The position numbers were made by a program, and so were the translations under genes. Of a stretch of DNA of 64,000 bases, positions 54,122 through 64,000 are shown piece by piece. This DNA is from Tetracentron sinense (taxonomy: Eukaryota > Streptophyta > Magnoliopsida > Trochodendrales > Trochodendraceae), in contig CM026560.1 of assembly GCA_015143295.1 (NCBI GenBank), forward strand, positions 9,488,501 through 9,552,500, in the 5' to 3' direction. Numbering within the stretch: position 1 is the first letter of the stretch; each line of letters begins with the position of its first letter. A model generated the notes under the pieces. That model was not told the DNA's origin. It did no database searches and saw nothing but the letters and a program-made list of their open reading frames with translations.

Positions 54122-55284
54122 TTGCTTTAACTGTCCATGCAGACCGTATTATATGGAAAAAAGAAAGCTCTGGAAGATTTTCTACCAAATCTTATTGGGA
54201 TTGTTTTCGGGAGGTTAACCCTGAGGCTAGGCGGGGGTCAATTATCTGAAAAGAGGGTATACCCTCTAAAATTTCGGTGTTGATTTGGAAGATTTTTCAC
54301 AACTCCATTCCAGTTGACATTAACGTTCAATCCAAAGGTATTTCTCTATCTAGCAAATGTGAATGTTCTCATTCCTCATAGCGAATCTTTGTCCCATCTC
54401 TTTTGCCAAGGAGAAACAACTTCTAGGATATGGAGTAGAGTAGGTCATGCATTGAATATTCAGTATTTTGAGGAAGATACTGTCCATACAAGGATTTATG
54501 AGATTTTTTTAGGAAAGTAAAACGGGCTTAGTTAGACGTTTTCTTTGTAATGTGGTTCCAATGTTTCTGTGTTGGGAACTGTGGAATTTTCTAAATAAGT
54601 CGAGGTATGATAATTTCAAGAGACAACAAGGGTATTTTGAAAAGAATTAATGATTGGGGTAAAGGAGCTACCAAGATCTGGAAGTTCACTAGAACTATCA
54701 GCTCTAAGGATAGAGAGCTATGCTCTTATTTTGAGCTCCTAGCTTCTAGTCCTAAATCTAAGAGGCCTATTATCATCAAATGGTTATGTCCGTCTTCGGG
54801 ATGGTTCAAGCCCAATACTGATGGGGTTGCTAATACCAATCAGGGTCTCAGTGGCGAAAGAGGTATTATTCGTGACACTCAAGGTAATATGGTCCTTGCT
54901 TTTTACAAATACTATAATATGGCATCCAATACTATTGCTGAATTTAGGGTAGTTTGTGATGGGTGTTTGCTTTGTGAAAAGTATGGGATATATAATGTTG
55001 TTGTGGAAAGTGATTCCAAAATAGCGATTGATGCGATTAATGGTATATTTGAGCCCCCGTGGAAAGCTTGGTACTGGTGGAAGGAAGTCATTAGAATAAA
55101 GAATAAATGCAAATTGATTTTTCAGCATACCTTCAGAGAAAATAATCAAGTAGCAGACTATCTTTCTAAAGAAGCTTGTCACAAGTTGGATAGCAAAATT
55201 TTCAAAGAGTTAAGTGAGTGTCCTTTGCCTTTGAAAGGATTGATTCGCATTGACCGCTCTGCATTAGTTAATATCAGAGCCTAA
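54122..55284 (+). pseudogene. LINE ORF2 C-terminus: zf-RVT zinc finger and RNase H
   Basis: The zf-RVT part begins ADRIIWKKESSGRFSTKSYW (normally DxxxWxxSxxGxFSVKS), then ISVLIWKIFHNSIPVDINVQ and CECSHSS with later frameshifts near 54250 and 54360. RNase H (RVT_3 type) fills 54607-55284: GWFKPNTDGV (first acidic residue), AEFRVVCDGCLLC (second), VVVESDSKIAIDAI (third) and RENNQVADYLSKEA near the end. The RNase H part of 225 codons is unbroken, although the annotated ATG is internal to ORF2. Confidence 0.92.
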
Positions 55285-55560
55285 TTAGTTGTGTTTTGTT
55301 GGGGTGTTGGTCCCCTCTAGCTTAGTTGGGTTTTGTAGTGTTTGTATGTTGAAGGGGTAAGGTTTGATGTCCCCTTCTTCGTAGTCATCTGGTTGGGATT
55401 TGGTTTTGCCATCCCTGTTTTTGGGTCATCTTGGGAGGGGTTTTGGTTTTATGTCCCTCTCTCTCTATTGGTTGTATTGTGGAGGTAAGGTTTTAGCTTG
55501 GTTCATCTCGCTGAGCACCTCTCGAGGATTCCCCAGCAGATGATTCATAGTCTTAGGTAT
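55285..55560 (+). other. Probable LINE 3' UTR
   Basis: GT-rich DNA with repeated ggtccc/tgtcccc and ttggttttg phrases and no ORF. It ends around 55500-55560, where the character changes to CCTA-rich repeats. Confidence 0.55.
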
Positions 55561-55599
55561 CTGAAAAATGCAAAAATACCCAAAAATATGATTTGGATC

Positions 55600-55800
55600 A
55601 TTTCTAACCATGGTTAACTGACCTAACCATGGTTAAACTCAAGCCTTGGCCACCAACCTAAACCCTTAGGCCTCAGGGCCCAAACCCTAGCCTCCGGGCT
55701 CAACCTTAGGCCTACGGGCCTAAACCTTAGCCTCTGGGCTCCTACCCTAGGTCTCCGGGCCCATACCCTAGCCTCCGGGCCCAAATCCTAAACTATATAA
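55600..55800. repeat. Minisatellite, cctagcctccgggcccaaac-type units, with TAACCATGGTTA palindrome
   Basis: Six or more units of about 25-27 bp (cctaggcctcagggcccaaa, cctagcctccgggctcaacc, cctaggtctccgggcccata and so on). The stretch ctaaccatggttaac occurs twice near 55608-55636. Confidence 0.85.
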
Positions 55801-55859
55801 CATTTCAATGCACTTGACCTCCCTGGTCAACCAACCTTAGTCCCTAGACTAACCCTTAG

Positions 55860-57733
55860 TGTAGAACCCCGAATCCGCATTTCACTAAGTAGTGAATAGT
55901 GCTCAAGTGTGGTTTTGTACACTAATGGGCTTTATGTTAATATAAGTATTTGGATTTATGGCGTGCATGTTTTAATAGGTCCACATATCCTTAAGGAGTG
56001 TATTTTAAACATTAAAGGTGTTATAAATGGGATTGGAGAAGATCCAAGTAGTGAAAACAAGGTTTTACAACAAAACAGGGGATCACCGATCGCTCGGTGA
56101 TAACCTCCGATCGACCGGTCTTCTACCGATCGCTCGGTAGCTATTAATAGGTTAACTTTTTTGTATGGGGAAAAATTCCAAAGAGGGTGTTTTCAACCGA
56201 TCTCTCGGTTGAAACCACCGATCGATCGGTAAGTTACCGATCGCTTGGTCTGTACTACCGATCGATCGGTCATACGCAAATTTTCTTCATTAAGGGTGTT
56301 TAAGACTTTAGCCACTACCCTTTGCCTATTTAAGGGTTGGGTTTGTGCCTTAGGGTTTCAGAAACCCTTTGTGCCCTATTTTGAGAGCTTTTGAAGAGGA
56401 AGAAGAAGGAGAGAGCTAGGTGTTGCTCAAGCTTGAAGGAAGATCAAGATCCTTCCATTCCTTTGGTGTTTCTTGACAAAGAACTCAAGGTTTTCACTTG
56501 TCTCAAGCTTTTGGAATCAAAATCACTGATTTCACCAAGGTAGATACACTCTACTCTCAATCTAGTAATAACACTAGTTTCCATATGCTATTCTTCTTAT
56601 GCTATATTATCTAAGCCTTGCTTTGTTATGGTGAGGGATGTTATTCTATACTTGAATGTAAGCTATTACTATTATGCACTCTATGTGTTTGTGTAAATGT
56701 CTCTAAGGGTTTTTGAGTGTTTAATTATGCTAGTACTCTTGTATGCACATATGCTCGCATGTCTCGCACGAACCGATGTTTTCCATGGATTTCTCAAAGT
56801 TACGACAAAAGGTTTTTCATAAATGACTTATAAGGAATGATTCTAAGCAACTCTATAATATCTCTATGATCGGTTCACAAGCTCTAAGGATCATGATACA
56901 TACTCACAAGAACTCTATGATAATGTCTAAGATCGTCTCACAAGCTCTAAGGATCATAAATGAAATGCTCTAAGATCTCTATGTTTCGCTCTATGAATAT
57001 GCTCTACGGTATTGCTCTATGTCTCTCCGGATCATAAATGACTCTAAGGAACTCCATGAACTCTATGAACTCACAAGAACTCACAAGGCTATGATTATCA
57101 CTTGACTCACACGGTGTTGGTTTTGGTTTTAGTTTTCGGATCTCATCTCACATGCTGTTTCACGGTTTCCACGCTTTTATATGTTTTAAGGATTTCATTC
57201 TCCATGATTTGCATGCTCTATGCTTCTTGCCTTTTTGTTAGTAGTTTGTATACGCTGAGTATTCCGCTCAGCCGATATTTGTTATCATTGGCAGGTGCTC
57301 AGATTTTTTTTGATTTGTGTGGTATAGAGCCTTGGGTAGAAGAAGAGTACTTCGACCCGGAGCCTTCGGATCACTACCAGGACGATGGTTCATTAGATAG
57401 GTGTCGTGACTTCGATTTCTGTTGATCGATTTAGAAGGATACTTGATATTTTGTTAAGTGAGAGTGAGACTTGTCTACTCCACCCTTTTTGGATATTTAC
57501 ATACATGTACGTTTTGTTGGTTCACACTTGGACCAAGTTATAGGAGTGTTTACTTTGCTTCCGCTATATTTAGTATATTTTGTTTCCGCTGTGCATTGTA
57601 TATCATTTCAGCTATGTTGTCTATGTACTCTGATAGGTTTTCATGTGTGCCTTATGTATCATATTGGAGGTATGATACGGCGGTCACGAGTCAAAATATC
57701 CCTAACTCCTAGGGGGTATTTTGGGTCGCGACA
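55860..57733 (+). mobile_element. Solo LTR of the Gypsy-type superfamily (1874 bp), TSD CTTAG
   Basis: TGTAGAACCCCGAATCC to TATTTTGGGTCGCGACA, flanked exactly by CTTAG (55855-55859, 57734-57738). It has the CGATCG palindrome cluster (56090-56271), tctaaggatcat-type repeats (56870-57090) and the hairpin GCTGAG...CTCAGC (57254-57272). Short ORFs near 57102-57809 have no family match and lie in its 3' part. Confidence 0.94.
56090..56271. repeat. Cluster of CCGATCGATCGG palindromes in the 55860 solo LTR
   Basis: Motifs include accgatcgctcggtg, ccgatcgaccggtc, accgatctctcggtt and accgatcgatcggtc: seven in about 180 bp, separated by one unique stretch (ttccaaagagggtgtttt). Confidence 0.93.
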
Positions 57734-57738
57734 CTTAG

Positions 57739-58140
57739 CCACCCCGATTCACACACACACTCCCCTACCCTCAGCATGGGCTCATGTGTCAGAACTACGC
57801 TCAGTTTGATCTCACTCTGGTGAGTACGTAGGCAACCCAACCCGAGTTTGACCCTAGTTAGAATTTTTCCATTTCTTGGATTAGTATAATCTAAACACTA
57901 AGATATTTTCATTAATTTTGAACTTAATTTGACTTATACCTAGGGAGTAGGTAACCATTGTAAAATGGGGGCCCCGGGGTGCCTAACACCTTCTCTAGAC
58001 TTAATCGAACCGTTTACTTAGACTCTCATTGAGACCATTAGACCTTATTCATATCCGGGACCTATCCCTTAAAATAAATAGGTAGTGACTCCTAATCAAT
58101 GTTTGTGAGTAAAAATCCCTGCTCACAAGCCATAACTACA
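57739..58140. other. Decayed LTR-like DNA (possible Ogre/Tat-type Gypsy relic)
   Basis: It includes ctggtgagtacgtaggcaac and gggtgcctaacaccttctct, phrases I associate with LTRs of Ogre/Tat-type Gypsy elements in minus sense. This is by recollection of the family style and not by alignment. The solo LTR at 55860 was inserted in this sequence. Confidence 0.3.
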
Positions 58141-58224
58141 GTGAGAATAACTAGTGGCTAGACAAACAAGTTTTTAGTGAAAGTAGCATTACATTAGAGA
58201 TTCGGTATGAGTTCATATCTTTTT

Positions 58225-58620
58225 ACCGTGGTTATAATAGATAAATTGATGACTTATATTCAAGAGGAGGTCTTAGTGTATGTTATTTGCAAATGATGTA
58301 GTACTAATGGTTAAAAATTTATTTAAAAAATGATAAATACAAAACTAGAAATATGGAGGGATACCTTAGAATCTAAAAATTACAAAATAAGTTGGTCCAA
58401 GACAGAAAATATAGAATTCAACTTTAATAAAAAACACAAAGGGTAATATGCTTTTATAGAGTTGAATGTTAAGCTAGAAAGAAGTAACTTATTTATAGAA
58501 TCAGGATGTGAATGTTGAGATGGATAGATGTATGTGAAGATAAAGAAAAATCAGAATTCAAGAGAATTTAGGAGTAGCTCTAATATGTTATGAAATAATA
58601 GAGAGTAATTAAGAAAGAGA
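58225..58620 (+). pseudogene. RTE-type LINE reverse transcriptase fragment
   Basis: In one frame it reads CMLFANDVVLMVKNLF, then INTKLEIWRDTLESKNYKIS and WSKTENIEFNF. This is the active-site region of plant RTE-type LINE RT (normally LFADDIVLIDET, NxKLELWRxxLExKGxxxSxxKTEYM), with the first active-site aspartate changed to asparagine. Stops follow, and related sense continues weakly to about 58620. Confidence 0.8.
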
Positions 58621-58699
58621 CTAATAAATTTCGTACGACCAAAAAGGTTGGCAGAGCAATAACAAACTTTTGCCATGAATGCGGCCGAAGGAAAATAGA

Positions 58700-58885
58700 A
58701 AGACTAAACTAGGATCTCTCTTGGAGGAAGTAAGTACATAAAAGTAAAGGTCTCTCCTGGAGGAAGTGAACTAAACTAGGGTCTCTCCCAGAGGAGGTAA
58801 ATACTGAAAAGTAAAGGTCTCTCCCGAAAGAGTTGAATTAAACTAGGGTCTCTCTTGGAGGAGGTAAACTAAACTATTGAGAAGT
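58700..58885. repeat. Imperfect tandem repeat, aaactagggtctctcttgga
   Basis: Alternating units of about 30-60 bp: aactaggatctctcttggag, gtaaaggtctctcctggagg, aactagggtctctcccagag, gtaaaggtctctcccgaaag, aactagggtctctcttggag. Confidence 0.85.
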
Positions 58886-59727
58886 AGGTTACTGAGAAGT
58901 GTCTGCTAGACTTGGATTTGGTTGGGGCCTGGACTTATTCACATTTGCCCCTTTTATAGAGCTTGATTGGCAGTTAAAACAACTATTCCTGCTTATCCAT
59001 TCACTTTCTGTCTTGATGCCATATGATTTCCCCATCTATTTTTTAGAGTAACCGCCCTTCGATCAGGGTTCCATTTATTCCTAACTTCTTCTGCCATGTG
59101 TCTTATGTCTGGCAATTATAACTTTCAAGTAGCCATGATCTCGTACCTTAATGACTGCCACGTGTACCACATACTTGACTTTGACGATTGCCACGTCTCT
59201 TAAGATTGGTCAACTTTGTATTTGAATTTTCTTTGGTCACTTTGGTCGATAATCAAAATTAATGACCGAAGTTTGAATGCATTCTTAAATGGTGATCTTT
59301 TTTCCAACAACTGTAGAATGTCGATTGGTATAGATTCTGCCACAATCCTACATGTTCATTTAAGTGGTAGGATTTTGGTGTTAGCACATGTATAGCTTAT
59401 GTTCATGTAATTCAAGGTGTCGGGTCAGCTTCAAATCTTTTAGAGACCTGGCCCTTCGATCTCAAGGGCAGCCTCCCATCATGAGGAGGGCGAGGAGGAA
59501 AAACATAGAGGAGGAGCAGGATTTTAGTCCCTCCCTTTAACTCTCAAAGAGGCAAAAGACTTAATAATAGGATGTAAGCAAGTATATTTGTATCTCATTC
59601 ATTTCTTTTCATCACTCATAGCATCATTGAATCTTTCATTATTGTTAATTTTTGGATTGCATGCGCTAAAAAAATGTTTGACAAAATTACCCTAGAGATG
59701 GGTAATTTTATCAAAGTGTCGATCTCT
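58886..59727. other. Intergenic DNA, nothing recognised
   Basis: Mixed-composition DNA without ORFs above 60 codons or TE ends that I could support. ttgactttgacgattgccac-type phrases look like an old LTR, but this is not firm. Confidence 0.4.
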
Positions 59728-60179
59728 TGTTGGGATTTGAACCACGCGTTTAATCCCCAAACCCTTCGGATCTTGAGAAACTATGAATCACAGAAATCAC
59801 ACAATAAATAGAAAAATTGCTGAGAAGAAAATAGAGACAAAAACACAAGGATATACGAGGTTCGGCAACGTACCTACGTCCTCGGGAGCCACACCAATTC
59901 ACTATATTGAAGATACAGAATACACAAAGTTTTCTCTCTCTCAGAAAAATTACGGCCACTTCTCACAACTAGTTAACCTAAAAAATACGCATACAGCTAT
60001 ATGTTTAGGGTTAAACTGTAAAGCCGAAAATACCCTGCAGAAATGCTAAATATCGATTTTTACCGCAATCTGGACCGTTCGGCCTAGATTGTGAGACGCA
60101 CTTCGTGTGTCGCAGGGGGGCGCTGCCCCCCCTACCCACCCCCCGGGCAATCTAATAACGGTTGTCTACATTCCCAACA
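59728..60179. mobile_element. Short solo LTR (452 bp), probably Copia, with perfect 8-bp inverted ends
   Basis: TGTTGGGA...TCCCAACA, flanked by TCTCT (59723-59727) and TCTCC (60180-60184), a 5-bp target duplication with one mismatch. It contains the acgaggttcggcaacgtacc, tacgtcctcggg segment common in plant Copia LTRs; the equivalent phrase in Copia2 LTRs (ggttcagcaacttgcctacg) suggests it is minus oriented. No internal region. Confidence 0.8.
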
Positions 60180-60454
60180 TCTCCATAGTCGAATAGATGT
60201 TCTCTGATGAAGCACTGAAGAAGGATGTACATACATTGAAAGAGAACCAAAATAAGGTTGTTTATTTTTAACTCATGCCACCATAATTTTGTTTTATTTT
60301 ATGTATATTTCAAATTTTAATATTTCAGGCTTCTATAGCTAATAAGGGAATCCGAACTGGACACAATTCTTCCTTCTTAGCACTTTACACCTATGTTTTC
60401 TTTTCTATTTGACTAACCTTATATTTTAAAAGTACAAGAATCAGGGGTCCCTAT
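60180..60454. other. Short AT-rich spacer, nothing recognised
   Basis: No ORF or element ends seen. Confidence 0.5.
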
Positions 60455-60773
60455 GGCTCCGTTCTTTTGGTAGAACTTTTAAAAGTCTGGAAAATTAACA
60501 TTTTGAAACAAGAGGCAAGAATCTGAGAGGAGAAGGGAGAGGGTTTCTAACTCTTTTACACAATGACACCTCATATTTATTGGGTTCAATTTAAGTAGAA
60601 GTTCAGCATGTATGGAACTTAAAAAAATCCAAAAAATTTTGTGGAATTTGAAAGTTTCATATTTGTAGAACTTTTGTACTCTATGGAATAATAAAGTTCT
60701 AGACATTAAGTAAAACTAGGCGTGAAACAATGAAAGTTCTAGACTTTAAAAGTTTCACCAAAAGAACGGAGCC
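60455..60773. mobile_element. MITE of 319 bp with terminal inverted repeats
   Basis: The left end GGCTCCGTTCTTTTGG, (t/a)aactttt, aaagtct is the inverted complement of the right end agactttaaaagtttcacca, aaagaacggagcc, about 35 bp with few mismatches. No coding. The target duplication is unclear: flanks are ctat and taat, possibly TA or a 3-bp site with one mismatch, so superfamily is not assigned. The interior ORF on the minus strand is not a gene. Confidence 0.85.
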
Positions 60774-60861
60774 TAATAGTTCAACCTTTATGGGTGAAGG
60801 AGAAAAAGATATTATTCTCATACAAGAATCTCAAGTATATAACCAATTATTCCTTCTTAAT

Positions 60862-61190
60862 CATTTTTTTTTAGAGGGGGGTTGGATTGGGGAAAGAAAG
60901 CTGGGGTTAGGCAGGCCCTTGCCAGCATAAACAAAAAGAAACAAATTTACATCTGTATATATCTACAACCATGTTCTTGATGATGAACGAGTTTAGCCAA
61001 ATAAATGGGAAACAAATTTGGGTCTAGTCTAAGTTCAGTCACATGATGACACATTTTCAATAAGAAATCAGCTGCCGGATTAGCCTCTCTAAAAACAAAA
61101 CGGATCTCAAAGAGCTCAACCCGAGAGCTGACCAATTCAATAGAATTTCAGATGGCTGTCTCCTTCCAAGGCCAAGGGCACTTTACACTA
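60862..61190 (-). pseudogene. 5'-truncated L1 LINE: RNase H C-terminus, 3' UTR and poly(A)
   Basis: The minus strand reads SSRVELFEIRFVFREANPAADFL, the end of a plant LINE RNase H domain (normally VFREANxxADxLAK), then a short tail and the 3' UTR phrase ggcaagggcctgcctaaccc, ending in an 8-A tract (8 T at about 60865-60872 on the top strand). The 5' end is lost near 61190. Confidence 0.8.
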
Positions 61191-61700
61191 TTTTTTATTT
61201 TCTTTTCTATTTAACATACTAAATTTATATTATACCTTCATTAGGACCCTCAACTTGTGAGGACCCAGAGTAGGACTATATTATCCCCAAAGCTTCATGT
61301 ACCATCCTAAACACGTTACCATTTTGAAGAGTCTAGTTTACCCGAAGAGGCAATTCACAAAGGAAGAACTTAAACAATTGAACGATTATGCAAATGAGTT
61401 AGAGTAAATGAATTAGTCTATGGGTACTCCCAAAGTACCCAAAATGTATTCCCAAATCCTAACGGTTTAACTCAATTATTAAACAGTTAGGATTAGAGCT
61501 GATATGGCATTAGAAAAGACAAAATAATCCAAGTCAAATAGCTACCCTTAGTGGTTAGTAGGAGTTAGAAAGGAGGGGATGGATAAGCTGACCACGCGGT
61601 CCATTTCCCATTTCCTTATATATTATTATTAAAATTATTACATAAACCCTTAAAAATGTTTAGATTTTGGGAATATGTGGCTAATTTCGACAACACCCCA
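61191..61700. other. Intergenic AT-rich DNA, nothing recognised
   Basis: Scattered cgaagaggcaattcac- and tacccaaagtaccc-type phrases only. No gene or element ends supported. Confidence 0.45.
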
Positions 61701-61701
61701 T

Positions 61702-61860
61702 TATATAAAGCCCTTAACCACCCTACTCCCAACCCTAGTTGAATTTTCTAACTCGTCTTTCATTATCTCATGCTCTCATTCTATCACATAGTTGCTCTCT
61801 TTCTCTCTCTCTCCCTCTCATAACTGCTCTTTTCATTACATTGTCAGTCTCAAGCCCCGA
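61702..61860 (+). promoter_or_regulatory. Promoter-like stretch: TATA box and CT-rich leader
   Basis: tatataaa at 61702-61709 is followed about 100 bp on by a long pyrimidine patch (ctctctttctctctctctcc, about 61792-61815). This resembles a plant core promoter and 5' UTR. The first ATG downstream (61882) opens only 43 codons, which I do not recognise, so it may be the promoter of an old LTR or of a lost gene. Confidence 0.3.
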
Positions 61861-61949
61861 TAAAAGAGAGTTTCAACTTTCATGTCAAATTTTGACCTAG
61901 TAGTCGGTGTTAAAAAATGGCTAAATCATGTGATAAAAACTTTTATTCA

Positions 61950-62257
61950 TTCTTCTTTTCGGCCTTGGCACCCTAGCCATATCTTGTCCACTAAGAGTAA
62001 GGCTAGGGCCTAGCTAATTCAAGCCTTACGAGGGCTAGGGCCTTGTCCTTATAAGTGAGAGCAGGGCAAAGGGCGTAACCTTGGTACGACTTCTTACCGC
62101 TTGATTCCCAAAAAAAAACATACAGAAACATTTTAAATTTAAGAACACCATGGATAAGTACATGAGTTCAATTTAACAAAACACATTATAAAACAGATAT
62201 TGACTTGGTAACCGGGGTTGCGGCCTAACCGTGTGTCTCATAAAAAAAAAAAAAAAA
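61950..62257 (+). other. Two short segments ending in poly(A), possibly SINE-like
   Basis: One ends ttaccgcttgattcccaaaa at about 62119 and one ends cctaaccgtgtgtctcataa plus about 16 A at 62257. Both contain a gcgtaaccttgg / ggttgcggcctaacc phrase near the end. A pol III A/B box pair was not convincingly found. Confidence 0.3.
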
Positions 62258-62518
62258 GTATTTAGGTATACCTATTATAACATATTTGTTTACGTCTCTT
62301 CTTGGTCTTCTAGTGGGTCTTCCTTGCTTTGGAGACTTCATTTTTACCCTCAAATCTCACCTCATCCGGGGTCCCATTGGCTTTTCTTAAGCACTGGCTA
62401 CAGCCGTGCAATAAGCTAAGCAATAGTCACTCATGGTGGCTTCATTTTATTTAGTATTAGTACACGGTTAACTTAAAAAGTATTAAGACCTTGTCTAAAG
62501 AATTCCTAACTCTTGTTT
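62258..62518. other. Intergenic DNA, nothing recognised
   Basis: No ORF above 62 codons; no element ends seen. Confidence 0.4.
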
Positions 62519-62600
62519 GTTTTTTTTTTAAAAGCCACTCAGAGGGAGTGGGGGGTTTGGCAGACCCCTACCAATTTATTAAAATAGAAAGAAAGGAGAG
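62519..62600 (-). mobile_element. LINE 3' tail fragment with poly(A)
   Basis: In minus sense the stretch aataaattggtaggggtctg, ccaaacccccc, actccctctgagtggctttt ends in A9. It has the style of plant L1 3' UTR ends. Only about 80 bp. Confidence 0.6.
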
Positions 62601-62619
62601 GGGGGGGGGGCATATTTTT

Positions 62620-64000
62620 TAGGAATTTTCCCAAGTTAGATGAGTTTAATTGCGGTTAGGAGATGGGTTAACCATGGTTAGAAATGCTCAAAGTCCGGTT
62701 TTAATCATTTCTTACATTTTTTTAGAATTTTTCAGGATTTTTAGGGGTTTTTCCAAAAATTTTCCAAGGTTAGATAGGCCTAATTAGGGTTAAAATATAA
62801 CCAGGGTTAACTTTAACCCCAGTTAAGGGTCTGGTCTGGTTTGGGGTGGGCCCAGATAGCTTGGTAGGGCCTAAAATGACCTCCTACCAGGTATGGGACT
62901 TGCAAGGTTTTATGAAAACAGTGGAATTTACAGTAGAATAATCATCGCTAATTCTATTTATCTGTAAAATGGAATTGGCGGTAGAAATAACTACTGCCAT
63001 TGTCACTATTTTCTAAAACAGTGGCTTTGCAACCATGGTGAAGGTTAGGGGAGGTACCCAAAGGGTCAAGGGACCCTTAGGGTTGATCAACGGGTCTGGC
63101 CCAGGCTCTGGGCCTGCTTTGGATCCCACAGTGGCCTGATACTGATTACACGAAAAAATACCAAAATGTTGGTAAACACAATACCGACTTTCCGGATTTT
63201 TCTTATTTTTTGCATTTTAACCATGATTAAGGTGGTCTACGAGATATGAAATGATCAGGGGAGATGGGGAAGGTCTCAGGGACCTGAACCAGGCCTTGGA
63301 AAGGAACAGGGACCTACCAAATGGGACCAATAGCTACTGCCATAGGGGAGGTCCAGAATGGCGGTAGTTATTCTACCGCCATTACTGATTTTCCTCCAAA
63401 ATGGAGTTTTCTCCCGTGGTGCTGCACCACGGCTTCTTATAGGCTTCCTTACTGCGGAGGAATACTTTGTGGGACCTAGGGGAGTATAGGACTTGGGCTA
63501 TACTCACAAAAGGGAAGATTTTCCCATTAAGAGGGTCCCCTTTGCTCACAATGGGGGCAAGGAGACCTCTACTTTTGGGTCTTATGACTAACCAGAAGTC
63601 CCCTGGAACAAGACCAGGGACTCACAAGTGAGATGGAATGCTGGAGAAAGAGAGGGGTGGGGGCGGAGCCTACCCTGCTGGCACACTTCCAACGGTGGTG
63701 GTGATGGTAGTGGCGTAAATGGAGGGGCCCCTTTCTAATGAGTGTGGCCTTGGTTGTTGCTCAGGGTCTGAAACTCTCACCTAGATCTTGCACCTACAAG
63801 CACAGGGCTTTTGGAGGTCTGGAATTCTCCAGGATTTTCCTTAGGACTTTGGAACTTTCAAGAGTGGGGAAGATGGGTTGAGGGATGCTTGGATTTATAG
63901 GAGAGGGGAATTGGGACATTGAGGGTATTAGTACGAAGGTAGGTTGAGGTCTTAGAGGCATGGGAGGCTGCTCAGGCGTGCCTGGAGTGCACAGGGAGGA
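62620..64000. other. Decayed LTR-like DNA with several palindromes
   Basis: Two diverged copies of a unit of about 120 bp (aattttcccaagttagatga and aattttccaaggttagatag) each lead to an (a)accatggtta or accagggtta motif. GGCGGTAG-TTATT-CTACCGCC is a perfect inverted repeat at about 63361-63381, with weaker relatives near 62940-63000. The similarity of style to 55600-55640 and 57739-58140 suggests a related, degraded LTR. It runs off the right edge. Confidence 0.4.

Larger units (their letters stand above)
54104..55560 (+). mobile_element. L1-type LINE, 3' part
   Basis: It continues the LINE of 7930-12657 on the same strand, with the domains missing there (zf-RVT, RNase H) and a 3' UTR-like tail after the stop at 55284. 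The exact 3' end and poly(A) are not clear; aaaaatgcaaaaataccc near 55564 could mark it. Confidence 0.88.

Noticed and set aside
57102-57809. ORFs of 84-112 codons with hydrophobic stretches that could be small membrane proteins
   Set aside because: They lie inside or run across the end of the 55860 solo LTR, overlap each other in different frames and cross the TSD.
61882-62013. 43-codon ORF downstream of a TATA-like box
   Set aside because: Too short, no recognisable domain, and followed by poly(A)-ended repeat-like DNA.
1-64000. An undescribed multi-gene system such as a defence or biosynthetic cluster
   Set aside because: All substantial ORFs are explained by retrotransposon or transposon proteins. 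The unusual signals are in LTR architecture and element expression, not in new gene sets.

Overview
This is plant nuclear DNA, almost certainly from a flowering plant and probably a eudicot. It is AT-rich, has no operons or prokaryotic signals, and holds plant-specific transposon families: chromovirus-type Ty3/Gypsy, SIRE-like Ty1/Copia with an env-like ORF, plant L1 LINEs with DUF4283 ORF1, RTE LINEs, hAT and a MITE. I find no convincing intact host gene. Nearly all coding sequence belongs to transposable elements, most of it broken.

Layout. 1-1850: minus-strand Copia pol relic running off the left edge. 2064-2866: a 234-bp tandem duplication beside a hAT (DUF659) transposase relic. 3040-3245: a LINE zinc-finger relic. 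3283-5060: low-copy-looking DNA with weak exon-like pieces. 5442-7161: solo LTR (TSD CTTTA). 7930-12657 and 54104-about 55560: two halves of one plus-strand LINE of about 6 kb. 55561-58140: minisatellite and LTR-like DNA carrying another solo LTR (55860-57733, TSD CTTAG). 58225-62600: RTE relic, tandem repeat, Copia solo LTR, MITE and two LINE 3' ends. 62620-64000: decayed LTR-like DNA with palindromes.

The main structure is a nested stack between the two LINE halves. LTR-A (12658-14420 plus 53704-54098) sits in the LINE. A SIRE-like Copia (14421-53698, called Copia2) sits in LTR-A. Five insertions of one Gypsy LTR superfamily sit in Copia2: three solo LTRs (15226-18297, 20433-23018, 50451-53004) and two full elements, Gypsy1 (23819-34409) and Gypsy2 (34939-44568). 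Exact 5-bp target-site duplications read from the sequence support all five of these, and one-mismatch TSDs support Copia2.

Gypsy1 is young: its LTRs look nearly identical, its pol ORF of 1100 codons is unbroken, and gag is open apart from one TGA before the pol linker. Gypsy2 is an older, frameshifted relative. Both carry tRNA-iMet-type primer-binding sites and purine tracts. Both also keep an intron-like segment (156 and 154 bp) between the gag-side linker and protease, whose removal restores frame in both copies. The Gypsy-type LTRs share a small hairpin but carry different tandem or palindromic repeat blocks at apparently equivalent places. Those two points are the most interesting observations here.
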